Positions 15,116 through 23,417 of a DNA stretch of 64,000 nt are shown piece by piece. A program made the position numbers and the translations under genes. The stretch covers positions 1,488,001 to 1,552,000 of the forward strand of contig NZ_JBNCBU010000001.1 of the NCBI RefSeq assembly GCF_051912845.1. Reading direction: 5' to 3'. Origin of the DNA: Tsuneonella sediminis. Its GTDB lineage: Bacteria > Pseudomonadota > Alphaproteobacteria > Sphingomonadales > Sphingomonadaceae. The notes below the pieces were generated by a model, which saw only the letters and a list, made by a program, of their open reading frames with translations, made no database searches and was not told the DNA's origin. How positions within the stretch are numbered: position 1 is the stretch's first letter; every line of letters starts with the position of its first letter.

Positions 15116-16687
15116 CTAGAACACCTCTCCGGCCGCTCTGGCCCGATCCAGAAGCGTACGCTCCGCTTCCGGGACGCTGCGGTAGGCCATTATAAGCAGG
15201 ACGAGGCCGATCGGCACGGCAACCAGCAGGCTAAGGCCGCCGGTGGAAAGGCTACCCGTCACCGTGGAAACCTGTCCCGCCATGTACGGACCAAGGGCGA
15301 GCCCCACGAGCGTAGTCGACAGAAAGAAGGTCGCCGTCGCGGTACCACGCATGCGTGGCAGGACGAGGTCCTGCGTGGTCGCCGCAGCCCCTCCGAGCGC
15401 CGAGCTGGCACACAGCGATTGAAGGAAGGCGCAAACGTAGAACACGGTGGGGTTCTGGGTGGTAAACATGACGAACAGGAAGGGCGCGGCCGCTGTCAAC
15501 CCGAACGCGACGACGATCAGGCGACCGGCCGGGTTGCGCTCGCGAAGCCAGTCGGCAGCGCGTCCCCCGAGGATCACGCCGAGAAAACCCCCGACGGCGC
15601 CCGGACCGCCAATCCACCAGCCTGCAGTCGATGGGGCTTCTTCCAGAATCCGTATGGCGTAGGGAGCGGCCCAGAACGATGCCGCGTAGGACATGAATGC
15701 GACCATCCCGTAGCCGAGGATGGTGGTGAGAAAGGCGGGTGTGGCCCAGATCAGCTGGAAGGTCGGCTCGTCCCGACGCTTGAGCGTCGAGGCCCACGAG
15801 AAGATCGCGTAATAGCCGATCCCGATAGCGCCCCACTGCTGGTAATTGTCGGTGGCGACCGCCATGACGTAGGCGATACCCCCGATGACCAGCGCCCCGA
15901 CAAGGTTCAACGCGATCCCGCGCCCACCTGCGCGCGCCGCGCCGATCAGCGTGAACGGCGGTATGACGGCAACCAGTTCATGGAAGAAGCCGCGAAACGG
16001 GTTGGGCGGCGGCGGGGTGGGAATCCCTTCGCTTTCGCCGCGCATCGGTTCGCGCAACGTGAACACGAGGCAGGCAAGCAGAAGACCGGGCAGGCCGACG
16101 ATGATGAACGCCGCTTGCCAGCCCGCCAGGCCCAGCGGCGCACCCGCCGGATAAGCGGCATTCCAGCGCTCGACGATTTCACCGCCGATCAGCAGCGAAA
16201 TACCCCCGCCGATATACAGCCCCGAAGAATAGATCGCGAGCGCCGTGGCCCGCATTTTCTTGGGAAACCAATCGGAAATAAGCGAATACGCGCTCGGACT
16301 CGCAGTCGCCTCGCCGATCCCGACGCCGATGCGGGCTACGCTCAGCGTGCCGAAGTTCCTCGCAAATCCCGACAGGGCGGTGAAGGCCGACCAGATGGCC
16401 AGGCCAGCTGTCATCAGCCGAACACGGTGCCAGCTGTCTGCCAGCTTGCCGAGCGGAATGCCGAAAAGTGCGTAGAAAACGCCGAAGGCGGTTCCGTAAA
16501 GAAAACCGATCTGGTCATCGCGCAGCCCCAGATCGGCCTTGATGTCCTCCGCGAGGATCGAGAGGATGTTGCGATCGACGAAATTGAGCACATAGATCAC
16601 TACGAGCACGCTCAGGGCATACCAGCTGTACGCAGGCACCCGCGCTCCGTCGGTCGTGTCTGCGACGACCCTGTCGTTGTCCTTCAA
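15116..16687 (-). CDS. MFS transporter (spinster-like)
   Basis: 523-aa major facilitator with about 12 membrane helices, starting at a TTG preceded by GGGGAGA. It shows the family's N-terminal FVDRNILSILAEDIKADLGL, the loop motif GKLADSWHRVRL, GIGEATASPSAYSLISDWFP and helix-rich C-terminal half with LGGAAATTQDLVLPRMRGTA. Substrate cannot be read from the sequence; related sphingomonad genes occur in catabolic and lipid contexts. It lies 22 bases after queC on the same strand and may be co-transcribed with it. Confidence 0.88.
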   Translation of the reverse strand: MKDNDRVVADTTDGARVPAYSWYALSVLVVIYVLNFVDRNILSILAEDIKADLGLRDDQIGFLYGTAFGVFYALFGIPLGKLADSWHRVRLMTAGLAIWSAFTALSGFARNFGTLSVARIGVGIGEATASPSAYSLISDWFPKKMRATALAIYSSGLYIGGGISLLIGGEIVERWNAAYPAGAPLGLAGWQAAFIIVGLPGLLLACLVFTLREPMRGESEGIPTPPPPNPFRGFFHELVAVIPPFTLIGAARAGGRGIALNLVGALVIGGIAYVMAVATDNYQQWGAIGIGYYAIFSWASTLKRRDEPTFQLIWATPAFLTTILGYGMVAFMSYAASFWAAPYAIRILEEAPSTAGWWIGGPGAVGGFLGVILGGRAADWLRERNPAGRLIVVAFGLTAAAPFLFVMFTTQNPTVFYVCAFLQSLCASSALGGAAATTQDLVLPRMRGTATATFFLSTTLVGLALGPYMAGQVSTVTGSLSTGGLSLLVAVPIGLVLLIMAYRSVPEAERTLLDRARAAGEVF

Positions 16688-16709
16688 GAAGTGTCTCCCC
16701 GATCGCCGG

Positions 16710-17396
16710 TCAGCCGCCGGAATACGGCACCGTATCTGTCAAACCAGCCTCCGCGAAGCCCTTTAATCTCAGCCGGCAACTGTCGCACGAGCCGCATGCC
16801 TTCCCGTCGGGCGCAGGATCGTAGCACGACCAGCTCCAGACCGGATCGAGGCCCAGTCGGTTGGCCTCCCGGGCGATGTCTGCCTTGGTCATGAACTGCA
16901 ACGGGGCATGAATCACGAACGGGCTTCCCTCGTCGCCAGCCTTGGTGCCAAGGCGGGCGGTTTCGGAAAAGCTGGCGATGAATTCCGGCCGGCAGTCCGG
17001 GTAACCCGAATAATCGAGCGCGTTCACACCGATGAAGATATCGCGCGCGCCGGCGCTTTCGGCGAACGCAGTGGTCAGCGCGAGGAACACGAGATTGCGG
17101 GCGGGGACGTAGGTTACCGGGATGCCGCCTTCCGTCCCGGTCTTCGGCACGTCGATATCGTCGGTCAGAGCCGAACCGCCGAACTGGCGCAGATCGAGCG
17201 GCAGCACGACGTGCCTATCGATGTCGAGGCGTTTGGCGATGTCCCGCGCACATTCGAGCTCCCGCGCGTGGCGCTGGCCATAGTCGATCGACAATGCGTT
17301 GAGAGCGAACCCGCGCTCGCGGGCGATAGCGGCAGCTACCATCGAATCCAGCCCGCCGGATAGCAGGATGACGGCGAGGGTCCGGTCAGCTGGCAT
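16710..17396 (-). CDS. queC: 7-cyano-7-deazaguanine synthase
   Basis: 228-aa ATP-dependent ligase turning 7-carboxy-7-deazaguanine into preQ0 for queuosine in tRNA. The PP-loop SGGLDS is at residues 13-18; IDYGQRHARELE and YVPARNLVFLALTTAFAE follow; the zinc site is Cys191, 201, 204 and 207 in CYDPAPDGKACGSCDSC. Length is normal. No other queuosine gene is in the window. It overlaps nothing and is followed closely by the MFS gene. Confidence 0.96.
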   Translation of the reverse strand: MPADRTLAVILLSGGLDSMVAAAIARERGFALNALSIDYGQRHARELECARDIAKRLDIDRHVVLPLDLRQFGGSALTDDIDVPKTGTEGGIPVTYVPARNLVFLALTTAFAESAGARDIFIGVNALDYSGYPDCRPEFIASFSETARLGTKAGDEGSPFVIHAPLQFMTKADIAREANRLGLDPVWSWSCYDPAPDGKACGSCDSCRLRLKGFAEAGLTDTVPYSGG

Positions 17397-17437
17397 TGTC
17401 CCGCGCTAGTCGCTGGCGAACGCCCGGGCAATCCCGT

Positions 17438-17854
17438 CTACTCGCAGTCCGCGATCCGCCGTGCTTCCGCCGAGAAGTCGAACGGCAATCCGGCGGCTAT
17501 CCCCTGACTGTCGATCTGAACCAGGCCGGCATTTTCCTTGCGGATCGTTGTCCGACCGTATCCGTTTCCGCGGCAGGTGTACTGGACGGTAATCTCTCGC
17601 GCGCTGTCGTCGACGACGAAACGGCTGCAGGACGCAGGTCCGTGCTGGATCTGGATCAATTCGTACCCTGATCGCACGCAGATGCTCCTGCTTTCGCTGC
17701 CGTCGCGAAAGCGCAGCTCCCACTTCCCGCTGTCCAGCCCGCCCAGCATCGCAAGGGCAGGTCCCTGGGCGGCGGCAGGAGCCAGCAGTCCGGCCGCATA
17801 GACACCGGAAACGATCGTCACGGATCGCAGGACGGTTGCCATTGGCAATCGCAT
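17438..17854 (-). CDS. Exported DUF3617-like protein
   Basis: 138-aa secreted protein. I start at ATG 17854 because GAGGAGTTCAGG lies just upstream; an open frame continues further 5' without a ribosome site. Residues 1-28 are a signal peptide (VLRSVTIVSGVYAAGLLAPA, ending AAAQ). The mature part has SGKWELRFRDG, four Cys (CVRSG, ASCSRF, QYTCRG, IADCE) and GYGRTTIRKENAGLVQIDSQ, which resembles the DUF3617 periplasmic family. Function unknown. It ends 41 bases upstream of queC and might share its transcript. Confidence 0.7.
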   Translation of the reverse strand: MRLPMATVLRSVTIVSGVYAAGLLAPAAAQGPALAMLGGLDSGKWELRFRDGSESRSICVRSGYELIQIQHGPASCSRFVVDDSAREITVQYTCRGNGYGRTTIRKENAGLVQIDSQGIAAGLPFDFSAEARRIADCE

Positions 17855-17951
17855 CGAACCTGAACTCCTCAATGCGCCCGCGAGTTGTCGCCTGCACATA
17901 GTCTAGCACGGACCAACGCCCCCGGAAATGTCCCCAAACCCCAGGGAGTCA

Positions 17952-18860
17952 TCAGTCCCGGATCGGGAATTCGCGCGAACAGAAGGCGCAGTCGACTACG
18001 ATCACGCCCTCGTCGTTGCGCATCTCGGCGCGCTCCTCTTCGGGAAAACGCGACAGGACTTGGGCATAATGTTCCGCCGAACAGCGGCAACCTCGCGATA
18101 CCGGCGAACCGGGCTGGACCCGTATTTCGTCTTCTTCGTGAAACAGGCGCCACACGATCGCCTCCAGCGAAAGCGCCTCGTCGAGCAGTTCTTCGTGGCG
18201 TATGGTTTCGGCAAGGATTGCGACGTGCTCCCATTCTGGATGGTCCATCCGCACATGAAGCCGTTCGCGGCCTTCCTCCCCGTCGGCCAGATGCTGAACG
18301 AGCATGCCGGCCGCAACCGCGCCGCTTCCGCCAGAGCGCACGGCGACGCGGATGAGCGTGGGAACCTGTTCCGACTGGGTGAAATAGCTCTCGCACGCCT
18401 GCGAGAGCGATTCACCCTCCAGCGGCACGATACCCTGATAACGCCCACCGCCGGCGGGCAGGTCGAAGGTCATCGCCAGATACCCCTTGCCGAACAGCGC
18501 GAACAGCGACGGATTGGCCCCCAGCGCGGCGAGCCGTTCGCGGTCGAAGTCGACATAACCGCGCAATTCACCGCCCCGCCAGTCGCAGACGAGGAGTCGG
18601 ACGACGCCTCCCTCGGTCTGCGCCTGCAGGGTCAGCTGTCCACCGCCGCTCTCGTTGTCGCTGTCCTTGAGCAGCCCGCCGATCAGCGCGGTCAGGACCA
18701 GCGCTTCGGCCAGCAGGTGGGTGATCGCGGCGGGATAGGAGTGAGCCGACAGGATCTCGTCGAGCACGCCGTCGATGCGCACTGCGCGGCCCCGCGCGTG
18801 GCGCGCGGGGATCGAAAAGCCGAGCACGCGGCCCGCGTATGTCTCTGGTGTATCAGTCAT
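17952..18860 (-). CDS. hslO: Redox-regulated chaperone Hsp33
   Basis: 302-aa cytosolic holdase activated by oxidation and unfolding. Its C-terminal zinc centre has Cys258, 260, 291 and 294 (CRC ... CAFC), the exact CxC-CxxC arrangement of the family. The N-terminal domain includes LVLTALIGGLLKDS, LTLQAQTEGGVVRLLVCDW and LPAGGGRYQGIVPLEGESL. It lies 38 bases downstream of argF on the same strand, so an argD-argF-hslO message is possible. Confidence 0.95.
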   Translation of the reverse strand: MTDTPETYAGRVLGFSIPARHARGRAVRIDGVLDEILSAHSYPAAITHLLAEALVLTALIGGLLKDSDNESGGGQLTLQAQTEGGVVRLLVCDWRGGELRGYVDFDRERLAALGANPSLFALFGKGYLAMTFDLPAGGGRYQGIVPLEGESLSQACESYFTQSEQVPTLIRVAVRSGGSGAVAAGMLVQHLADGEEGRERLHVRMDHPEWEHVAILAETIRHEELLDEALSLEAIVWRLFHEEDEIRVQPGSPVSRGCRCSAEHYAQVLSRFPEEERAEMRNDEGVIVVDCAFCSREFPIRD

Positions 18861-18897
18861 CGCGCCCGATATGGGGGCGAGCGCGCGCTGCGCTAGG

Positions 18898-19830
18898 TCA
18901 GAGCTTTCCCACGCTCCACAACAGAACCGACTTCTGCGCGTGGACCCGGTTCTCCGCCTCGTCGAAAACGACCGACTGATCGCCTTCGAAAACGTCTTCG
19001 CTCACCTCGTCGCCGACGTGGGCCGGCAGGCAATGAAGGAACCGCGCGTCGCCTTTCGCCGCCGCCATCAGCCGACTATCGACCTGGAACGGCGCCATCG
19101 CTGCGATCTTGTTGTGCACGTGCTCCTGGCCCATCGAGACCCAGGTGTCGGTCACGACGATATCGGCATCGGCAACGGCCTCGGCCGGATCGCGGGTGAT
19201 CGTCACGCGCGAGCCCGCCGCGCGCGCCATCTCGATGAATTCGTCGTCTGGTTCGTACCCTGGCGGCACCCCGATGCGCACGTTGAAGCCGAACAGCGCT
19301 GCGGCCTCGAGGATCGAATGGAGCACGTTGTTGCCATCGCCCAGCCACGCGAGCTCGAGCCCTTCGAGCGATTTGCCCTGCTCCTCGATCGTCAGCAGGT
19401 CGGCCATGATCTGACAGGGATGGGACCTGTCGGTGAGGCCGTTGATCACCGGCACGCTCGCGTGCCTGGCCAACTCTTCGATCTTCGCGTGATCGTCCGT
19501 CCGGATCATGATCGCATCGACCATCCGGCTGAGGACCCGCGCGGTATCGGCAAGCGATTCCCCCCGCCCGAGTTGCGTCGATCCCGAATCCAGCAACAGC
19601 GCGCTGCCGCCGAGTTGGCGCATCGCCATGTCGAAACTCACGCGGGTCCGGGTCGAATTCTTTTCGAAGATCATCGCCAGCACGTACCCGGCCAGCGGCG
19701 CATCGGCGTCAGCCCTGCCCTTCGCCCAGCCGCGGCGCGCAGCCTTGCGAGTCCGCGCATCTGCCAGCATCGAGCGCAGTGCGTCGGCCCCGGCGTCCGA
19801 AAGGTCGATGAAGTGTCGCGGGCCGCTCAT
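18898..19830 (-). CDS. argF: Ornithine carbamoyltransferase
   Basis: 310-aa enzyme joining carbamoyl phosphate and ornithine to citrulline in arginine synthesis. Carbamoyl phosphate loop STRTR is at residues 59-63, HPCQ in GLTDRSHPCQIMADLLTI, the ornithine loop SMGQE in TDTWVSMGQEHVHNK, and HCLPA at 266-270. The ATG at 19830 overlaps the argD stop by 4 bases (ATGA), so the two arginine genes are translationally coupled. Confidence 0.97.
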   Translation of the reverse strand: MSGPRHFIDLSDAGADALRSMLADARTRKAARRGWAKGRADADAPLAGYVLAMIFEKNSTRTRVSFDMAMRQLGGSALLLDSGSTQLGRGESLADTARVLSRMVDAIMIRTDDHAKIEELARHASVPVINGLTDRSHPCQIMADLLTIEEQGKSLEGLELAWLGDGNNVLHSILEAAALFGFNVRIGVPPGYEPDDEFIEMARAAGSRVTITRDPAEAVADADIVVTDTWVSMGQEHVHNKIAAMAPFQVDSRLMAAAKGDARFLHCLPAHVGDEVSEDVFEGDQSVVFDEAENRVHAQKSVLLWSVGKL

Positions 19831-21017
19831 CCCGCAGCCGAAGGATCGTAATCCGCCGCCCCGGCAGAGAGTTTTTCGAAGAACTCGTCGAACTCGGCCT
19901 CGCCGGCGACAAGGGGCGGCAGGATGCGCAGCGTGTTGTCGCCCGCTGCCACAGTCAGGAGCTGATGGCTGTCGCGCAGGTGGACGAAAAACGGACGGCT
20001 CTCGACCTTCATCTTGATGCCGAGCATCAGTCCCTTGCCGCGCACGCACTCGAACAGCTCCGGGTAGTTGCCGATGAACTGCTCGAGCCGCCCACGCAGG
20101 CGCTCTCCCTTTTCGGCCACGCTCGCGAGGAAGTCCTCGTTGCCCACCGCATCGAGCACGGCCTCCCCGGCGGCCATCGCCAGCGGGTTGCCGCCGTAGG
20201 TCGATCCATGCGTCCCGACTACCATGCCGCGTGCCGCTTTCTCGGTCGCCAGACACGCGCCGAGCGGGAAACCGCCGCCGATGCCCTTTGCGGTCGCCAT
20301 GATGTCGGGTTCGATGCCGTAATGCTCGTACGCATACATCCTGCCGGTCCGCGCCACCCCGCACTGGACTTCGTCGAGGACGAGCATGAGATCATGCTCA
20401 TCGGCCAGCTGCCGCAATCCCTGCATGAACTCCTGCGATGCAGGACGGATGCCGCCTTCTCCCTGTATTGGCTCGACGAGGAACCCGGCGGTATGCGGGC
20501 CCATCTGCGCCTTCGCACTCTCGAGGTCGTCGAATTCGGCGTACTTGAAGCCGGCAAGCAGGGGCAAAAACCCCTTGTGCATCTTGTCCTGATTCGACGC
20601 ACTGATGGTCGCCATCGTGCGGCCGTGGAAGGCGTTCTTGAATGTGATGAGCTCGTACCGGTCGTCGTTGCCGACGTGGCTGTGATAGGCACGCGCGGTC
20701 TTGATGGCGCATTCGACCGCTTCGGCGCCGGAGTTGGTGAAGAATACCGTATCGGCGAAGGTCAGGTCTACCAATCGCTGCGCCAGCCGTTCGCCCTGCG
20801 GGCTGCCGTACAGGTTGGACACGTGCATCAGCGTCGCGGCCTGCTTCTGGATCGCGCCGATCAGCCCCTCGTGGCTGTGGCCGAGCAGGTTGACGGCAAT
20901 GCCACTTGCGAAATCGAGATAGCGCGTGCCGTCTTCATCGATCAGGTGGCAGTGCTCGCCACGGACGGGGCGCACGCCGCACCGGGGGTAGACAGGCATG
21001 AGCGGGGTGATCGACAT
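19827..21017 (-). CDS. argD: Acetylornithine aminotransferase
   Basis: 396-aa PLP enzyme of the class III aminotransferases, making N-acetylornithine. Visible features: YLDFASGIAVNLLGHSH, FFTNSGAEAVECAIKTARAY, FHGRTMATISAS, the aspartate in LVLDEVQCGVARTG and the PLP lysine in MATAKGIGGGFPLGA. RBS GAGGACCAAGTCT precedes ATG 21017. It leads the argD-argF unit. Confidence 0.96.
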   Translation of the reverse strand: MSITPLMPVYPRCGVRPVRGEHCHLIDEDGTRYLDFASGIAVNLLGHSHEGLIGAIQKQAATLMHVSNLYGSPQGERLAQRLVDLTFADTVFFTNSGAEAVECAIKTARAYHSHVGNDDRYELITFKNAFHGRTMATISASNQDKMHKGFLPLLAGFKYAEFDDLESAKAQMGPHTAGFLVEPIQGEGGIRPASQEFMQGLRQLADEHDLMLVLDEVQCGVARTGRMYAYEHYGIEPDIMATAKGIGGGFPLGACLATEKAARGMVVGTHGSTYGGNPLAMAAGEAVLDAVGNEDFLASVAEKGERLRGRLEQFIGNYPELFECVRGKGLMLGIKMKVESRPFFVHLRDSHQLLTVAAGDNTLRILPPLVAGEAEFDEFFEKLSAGAADYDPSAAG

Positions 21018-21149
21018 AGACTTGGTCCTCGAGAATCTGGCGTGGGTAGCGCAATCGCAACGACAAATGGCGGCCCCGGAAGGGAACCGCCATTCGCACC
21101 GTTAAGGTGAGGCACAGGCCCGGTCAAACCGCCGGTCCTGGCCGACGTG

Positions 21150-21950
21150 TCAGCCCTGGACGGGCACCAGGTTGACCGCCGAGTACTTCCCTCGTCGATC
21201 GACCTCGAGGTCGAACTCGTACTTCTCGCCCTCGTTGAGTCCCGACAGACCCGAGCGTTCCACGGCGCTGATGTGCACGAACGCGTCGGGCTGCCCATCG
21301 TCACGGACGAGGAAGCCGAAGCCCTTCATCGAATTGAAGAACTTGACCGTGCCGGTGGCCTTTTCGCCGGTGAGCTCGCGCCGCGGCGGGCCGCGATCGG
21401 CCCCGCCGAAACCGCCGGCCGCACCGCGATCCTCACGCGGGCCGCGGCTCTGGACCGGAACGACATCGCCCACGATCTGCAGGTCCTGTGCGGAGATCTT
21501 CCCGCCGCGGTCGACCAGGTTGAACTCGAGCTCCTGGCCCTCGCCGAGGCCTTCCAGCCCCGCGCGCTCGACTGCGCTGATGTGCACGAACACGTCCTCG
21601 CCGCCGCCATCCTGGGCAATGAAGCCAAAGCCCTTCTGGCCGTTGAAGAACTTGACCGTGCCCTTGCCGGCACCCACGACCTGGGGGGGCATGCGGTTGA
21701 AACCGCCCCCGCCACCACCGCCGCCGCCGCGCGGGCCGCCGAAGCCGCCGCCGCCGCCGCCGCGGAAGCCACCACCGCCACCGCCGCCGAAGCCGCCGCG
21801 GTCGCCGCCGCCAAAGCCGCCGCGATCACCACCGCCGAAGCCGCCGCGATCACCGCCGAAATCGCCGCCGCCGCCGAAGGGATCGAAGCCGTCTTCACCG
21901 AATCCGTCGCGCTTGTCCCGGCCCCGACGTTTCCCTCTATCGTAACCCAT
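21150..21950 (-). CDS. Double cold-shock-domain protein with RGG-rich N-terminus
   Basis: 266-aa RNA/DNA-binding protein. Two cold-shock domains are complete: about 93-157 with GTVKFFNGQKGFGFI and DVFVHISAVERAGLEGL, and about 197-262 with GTVKFFNSMKGFGFL and DAFVHISAVERSGLSGL, each with RNP1 (KGFGF) and RNP2 (VFVHIS-type) motifs. Residues 18-86 are almost only Gly, Phe, Arg and Asp, with three near-identical GGDRGGFG units and long glycine runs, like the RGG/GAR tails of eukaryotic RNA-binding proteins. The basic start RGKRRGRDKRD adds charge. Paired CSDs are common in alphaproteobacteria; the long RGG tail is not. Confidence 0.93.
   Translation of the reverse strand: MGYDRGKRRGRDKRDGFGEDGFDPFGGGGDFGGDRGGFGGGDRGGFGGGDRGGFGGGGGGGFRGGGGGGFGGPRGGGGGGGGGFNRMPPQVVGAGKGTVKFFNGQKGFGFIAQDGGGEDVFVHISAVERAGLEGLGEGQELEFNLVDRGGKISAQDLQIVGDVVPVQSRGPREDRGAAGGFGGADRGPPRRELTGEKATGTVKFFNSMKGFGFLVRDDGQPDAFVHISAVERSGLSGLNEGEKYEFDLEVDRRGKYSAVNLVPVQG
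21775..21875 (-). repeat. In-frame 24-base tandem repeats coding GGDRGGFG
   Basis: Three successive 24-base units in the cold-shock gene, each coding an eight-residue GGDRGGFG-type unit with small codon differences, followed by glycine-codon runs up to about 21725. Such a tract can change length by slippage without shifting the frame. Confidence 0.7.
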
Positions 21951-22185
21951 AACCTGAAACGTACCTTCGTATTCTCGCCGTCCGTCATACCTTCCCGCAC
22001 GCGCGGACGGAGCGCGCCGGGACAGGTCGGGAAGGCCAGAATCGGCCCCCTCCCCCGTGAGTCAGTGGCAATTCATAGCGTAAGTCCTGCCGTGTTGCGA
22101 ACGATTTAACCGCGGCCCGTTCGACCGCGCCGAATCTCCCGCCAGGCCGCTTGTCAGAAGGACCGCGTTTCGGCATGGCGCGCCC

Positions 22186-22983
22186 ATGGATATCGTCGCC
22201 CTGCTCTCGGACCCTGCGGCCTGGCTCGCGTTGCTTACGCTGATCGCGCTCGAGGTGGTTCTGGGTGTCGACAACCTCATTTTCATCGCCATTCTGTCGA
22301 ACAAGCTTCCGGTCGAGCAGCAGTCGCGCGCGCGCCGGATCGGGCTGACGCTCGCGCTGGTCATGCGCATCGGGCTGCTCATGCTGATCGGCTGGCTGGT
22401 AACGCTGACCCAGCCGTTGTTCGACCTCGGCCTCACGGGTGCGCCCAACGCCTATGGCGAGCCGAGCTTCGAGACTTCCTTCTCCGGACGCGACCTGATC
22501 CTTCTTGCCGGCGGTCTTTTCCTGCTGTGGAAGGCGACCAAGGAAATTCATCACTCGATGGAGCCCGAGGACGAGTCGGGCGAGCTGCTCGACAAGACAC
22601 CTGGTATCGGAGCCGCTGCGAAGGCCACGTTCGGCGCGGTGATCGCGCAGATTATCGCGATCGACCTCGTGTTCTCGGTCGATTCGATCCTGACCGCCGT
22701 GGGCATGACCGACGAGATCCCGATCATGGTCACCGCCGTGGTCATCACCGTCGGCGTGATGATGGTCGCCGCAGACCCGCTGGCACGGTTCATCGAGAAG
22801 AACCCAACGCTTGTGATGCTCGCGCTCGCGTTCCTGGTGATGATCGGTCTCGTCCTGATCGCCGACGGGTTTGGGTTTCACGTGCCCAAGGGTTACATCT
22901 ACGCGGCGATGGGCTTCTCGGTCGGCGTCGAGATACTCAATATCGTCCAGCGCCGCCGCCGCGCCCGCAAGGCCCAGGCATGA
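22186..22983 (+). CDS. TerC-family membrane protein
   Basis: 265-aa integral membrane protein with about seven helices. The TerC hallmarks are both present: ALEVVLGVDNLIFIAILSNK near residue 25 and IDLVFSVDSILTAVGMTDEI near 160, each with the acidic residue thought to bind metal. A cytosolic loop follows helix 3 (HHSMEPEDESGELLDK) and the C-terminus is basic. TerC proteins are linked to manganese or calcium export and to metallation of secreted proteins; the exact role here is not shown. Its stop overlaps the next ATG. A second, Alx-type paralogue lies at 46744. Confidence 0.9.
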   Translation: MDIVALLSDPAAWLALLTLIALEVVLGVDNLIFIAILSNKLPVEQQSRARRIGLTLALVMRIGLLMLIGWLVTLTQPLFDLGLTGAPNAYGEPSFETSFSGRDLILLAGGLFLLWKATKEIHHSMEPEDESGELLDKTPGIGAAAKATFGAVIAQIIAIDLVFSVDSILTAVGMTDEIPIMVTAVVITVGVMMVAADPLARFIEKNPTLVMLALAFLVMIGLVLIADGFGFHVPKGYIYAAMGFSVGVEILNIVQRRRRARKAQA

Positions 22984-23417
22984 CGGAATTTCGCAAGCTG
23001 TCCGACACGATGTACGCCAGCCCGCAGATCGGGGTGGAGGACGTCGCCGCGGCAAGGGACATGGGCATCGCGCTGATCGTCAACAACCGGCCCGAGGGTG
23101 AAAGCACCGAGCAGGTGCCGGGTCCCGAGATCGAAGCGGCAGCGCGCGCGGCCGGCATCGGTTATCTCGCCATTCCGATCACCCATGCCGGGTTCAGCCA
23201 CCCGCAGGTTGCCGCGATGTCGGAGGCGCTCGAGAAGGCTGCCGGCCCGGTGCTCGGCTACTGCCGGTCGGGCACGCGCTCGACCCTGCTCTGGGCACTC
23301 GCCCGCGCCAGCATGGGCGACGACCCCGACTCCATCGTCCAAGCGGCCGTGAGCGCGGGGTACGATGTCGACCCGGTGCGTCCGGCGATGGACGCGCTCC
23401 ACGCGCAGTCGCGCTAG
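22980..23417 (+). CDS. TIGR01244 / DUF442 phosphatase-like protein
   Basis: 145-aa protein with a protein-tyrosine-phosphatase-like fold. The catalytic loop CX5R is seen in LGYCRSGTRSTLLWALAR, and the N-terminal part has FRKLSDTMYASPQIGVEDVA and ALIVNNRPEGES, typical of the TIGR01244 family found near beta-lactamase-like sulfur enzymes. Substrate unknown. ATG 22980 overlaps the terC stop (ATGA). Its own stop shares CTAG with the converging M20 gene. Confidence 0.88.
   Translation: MTEFRKLSDTMYASPQIGVEDVAAARDMGIALIVNNRPEGESTEQVPGPEIEAAARAAGIGYLAIPITHAGFSHPQVAAMSEALEKAAGPVLGYCRSGTRSTLLWALARASMGDDPDSIVQAAVSAGYDVDPVRPAMDALHAQSR

Noticed and set aside
15026..16894. 622-codon + strand open frame
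   Set aside because: Antisense to the MFS gene; its composition is typical of reversed membrane-protein codons.
21775..21875. Regular repeats considered as a CRISPR array
   Set aside because: Repeats are contiguous, in frame and coding; there are no unique spacers.
21172..21945. Proline-rich + strand frame across the cold-shock gene
   Set aside because: Poly-proline is the complement of the glycine codons; the - strand has two intact cold-shock domains.
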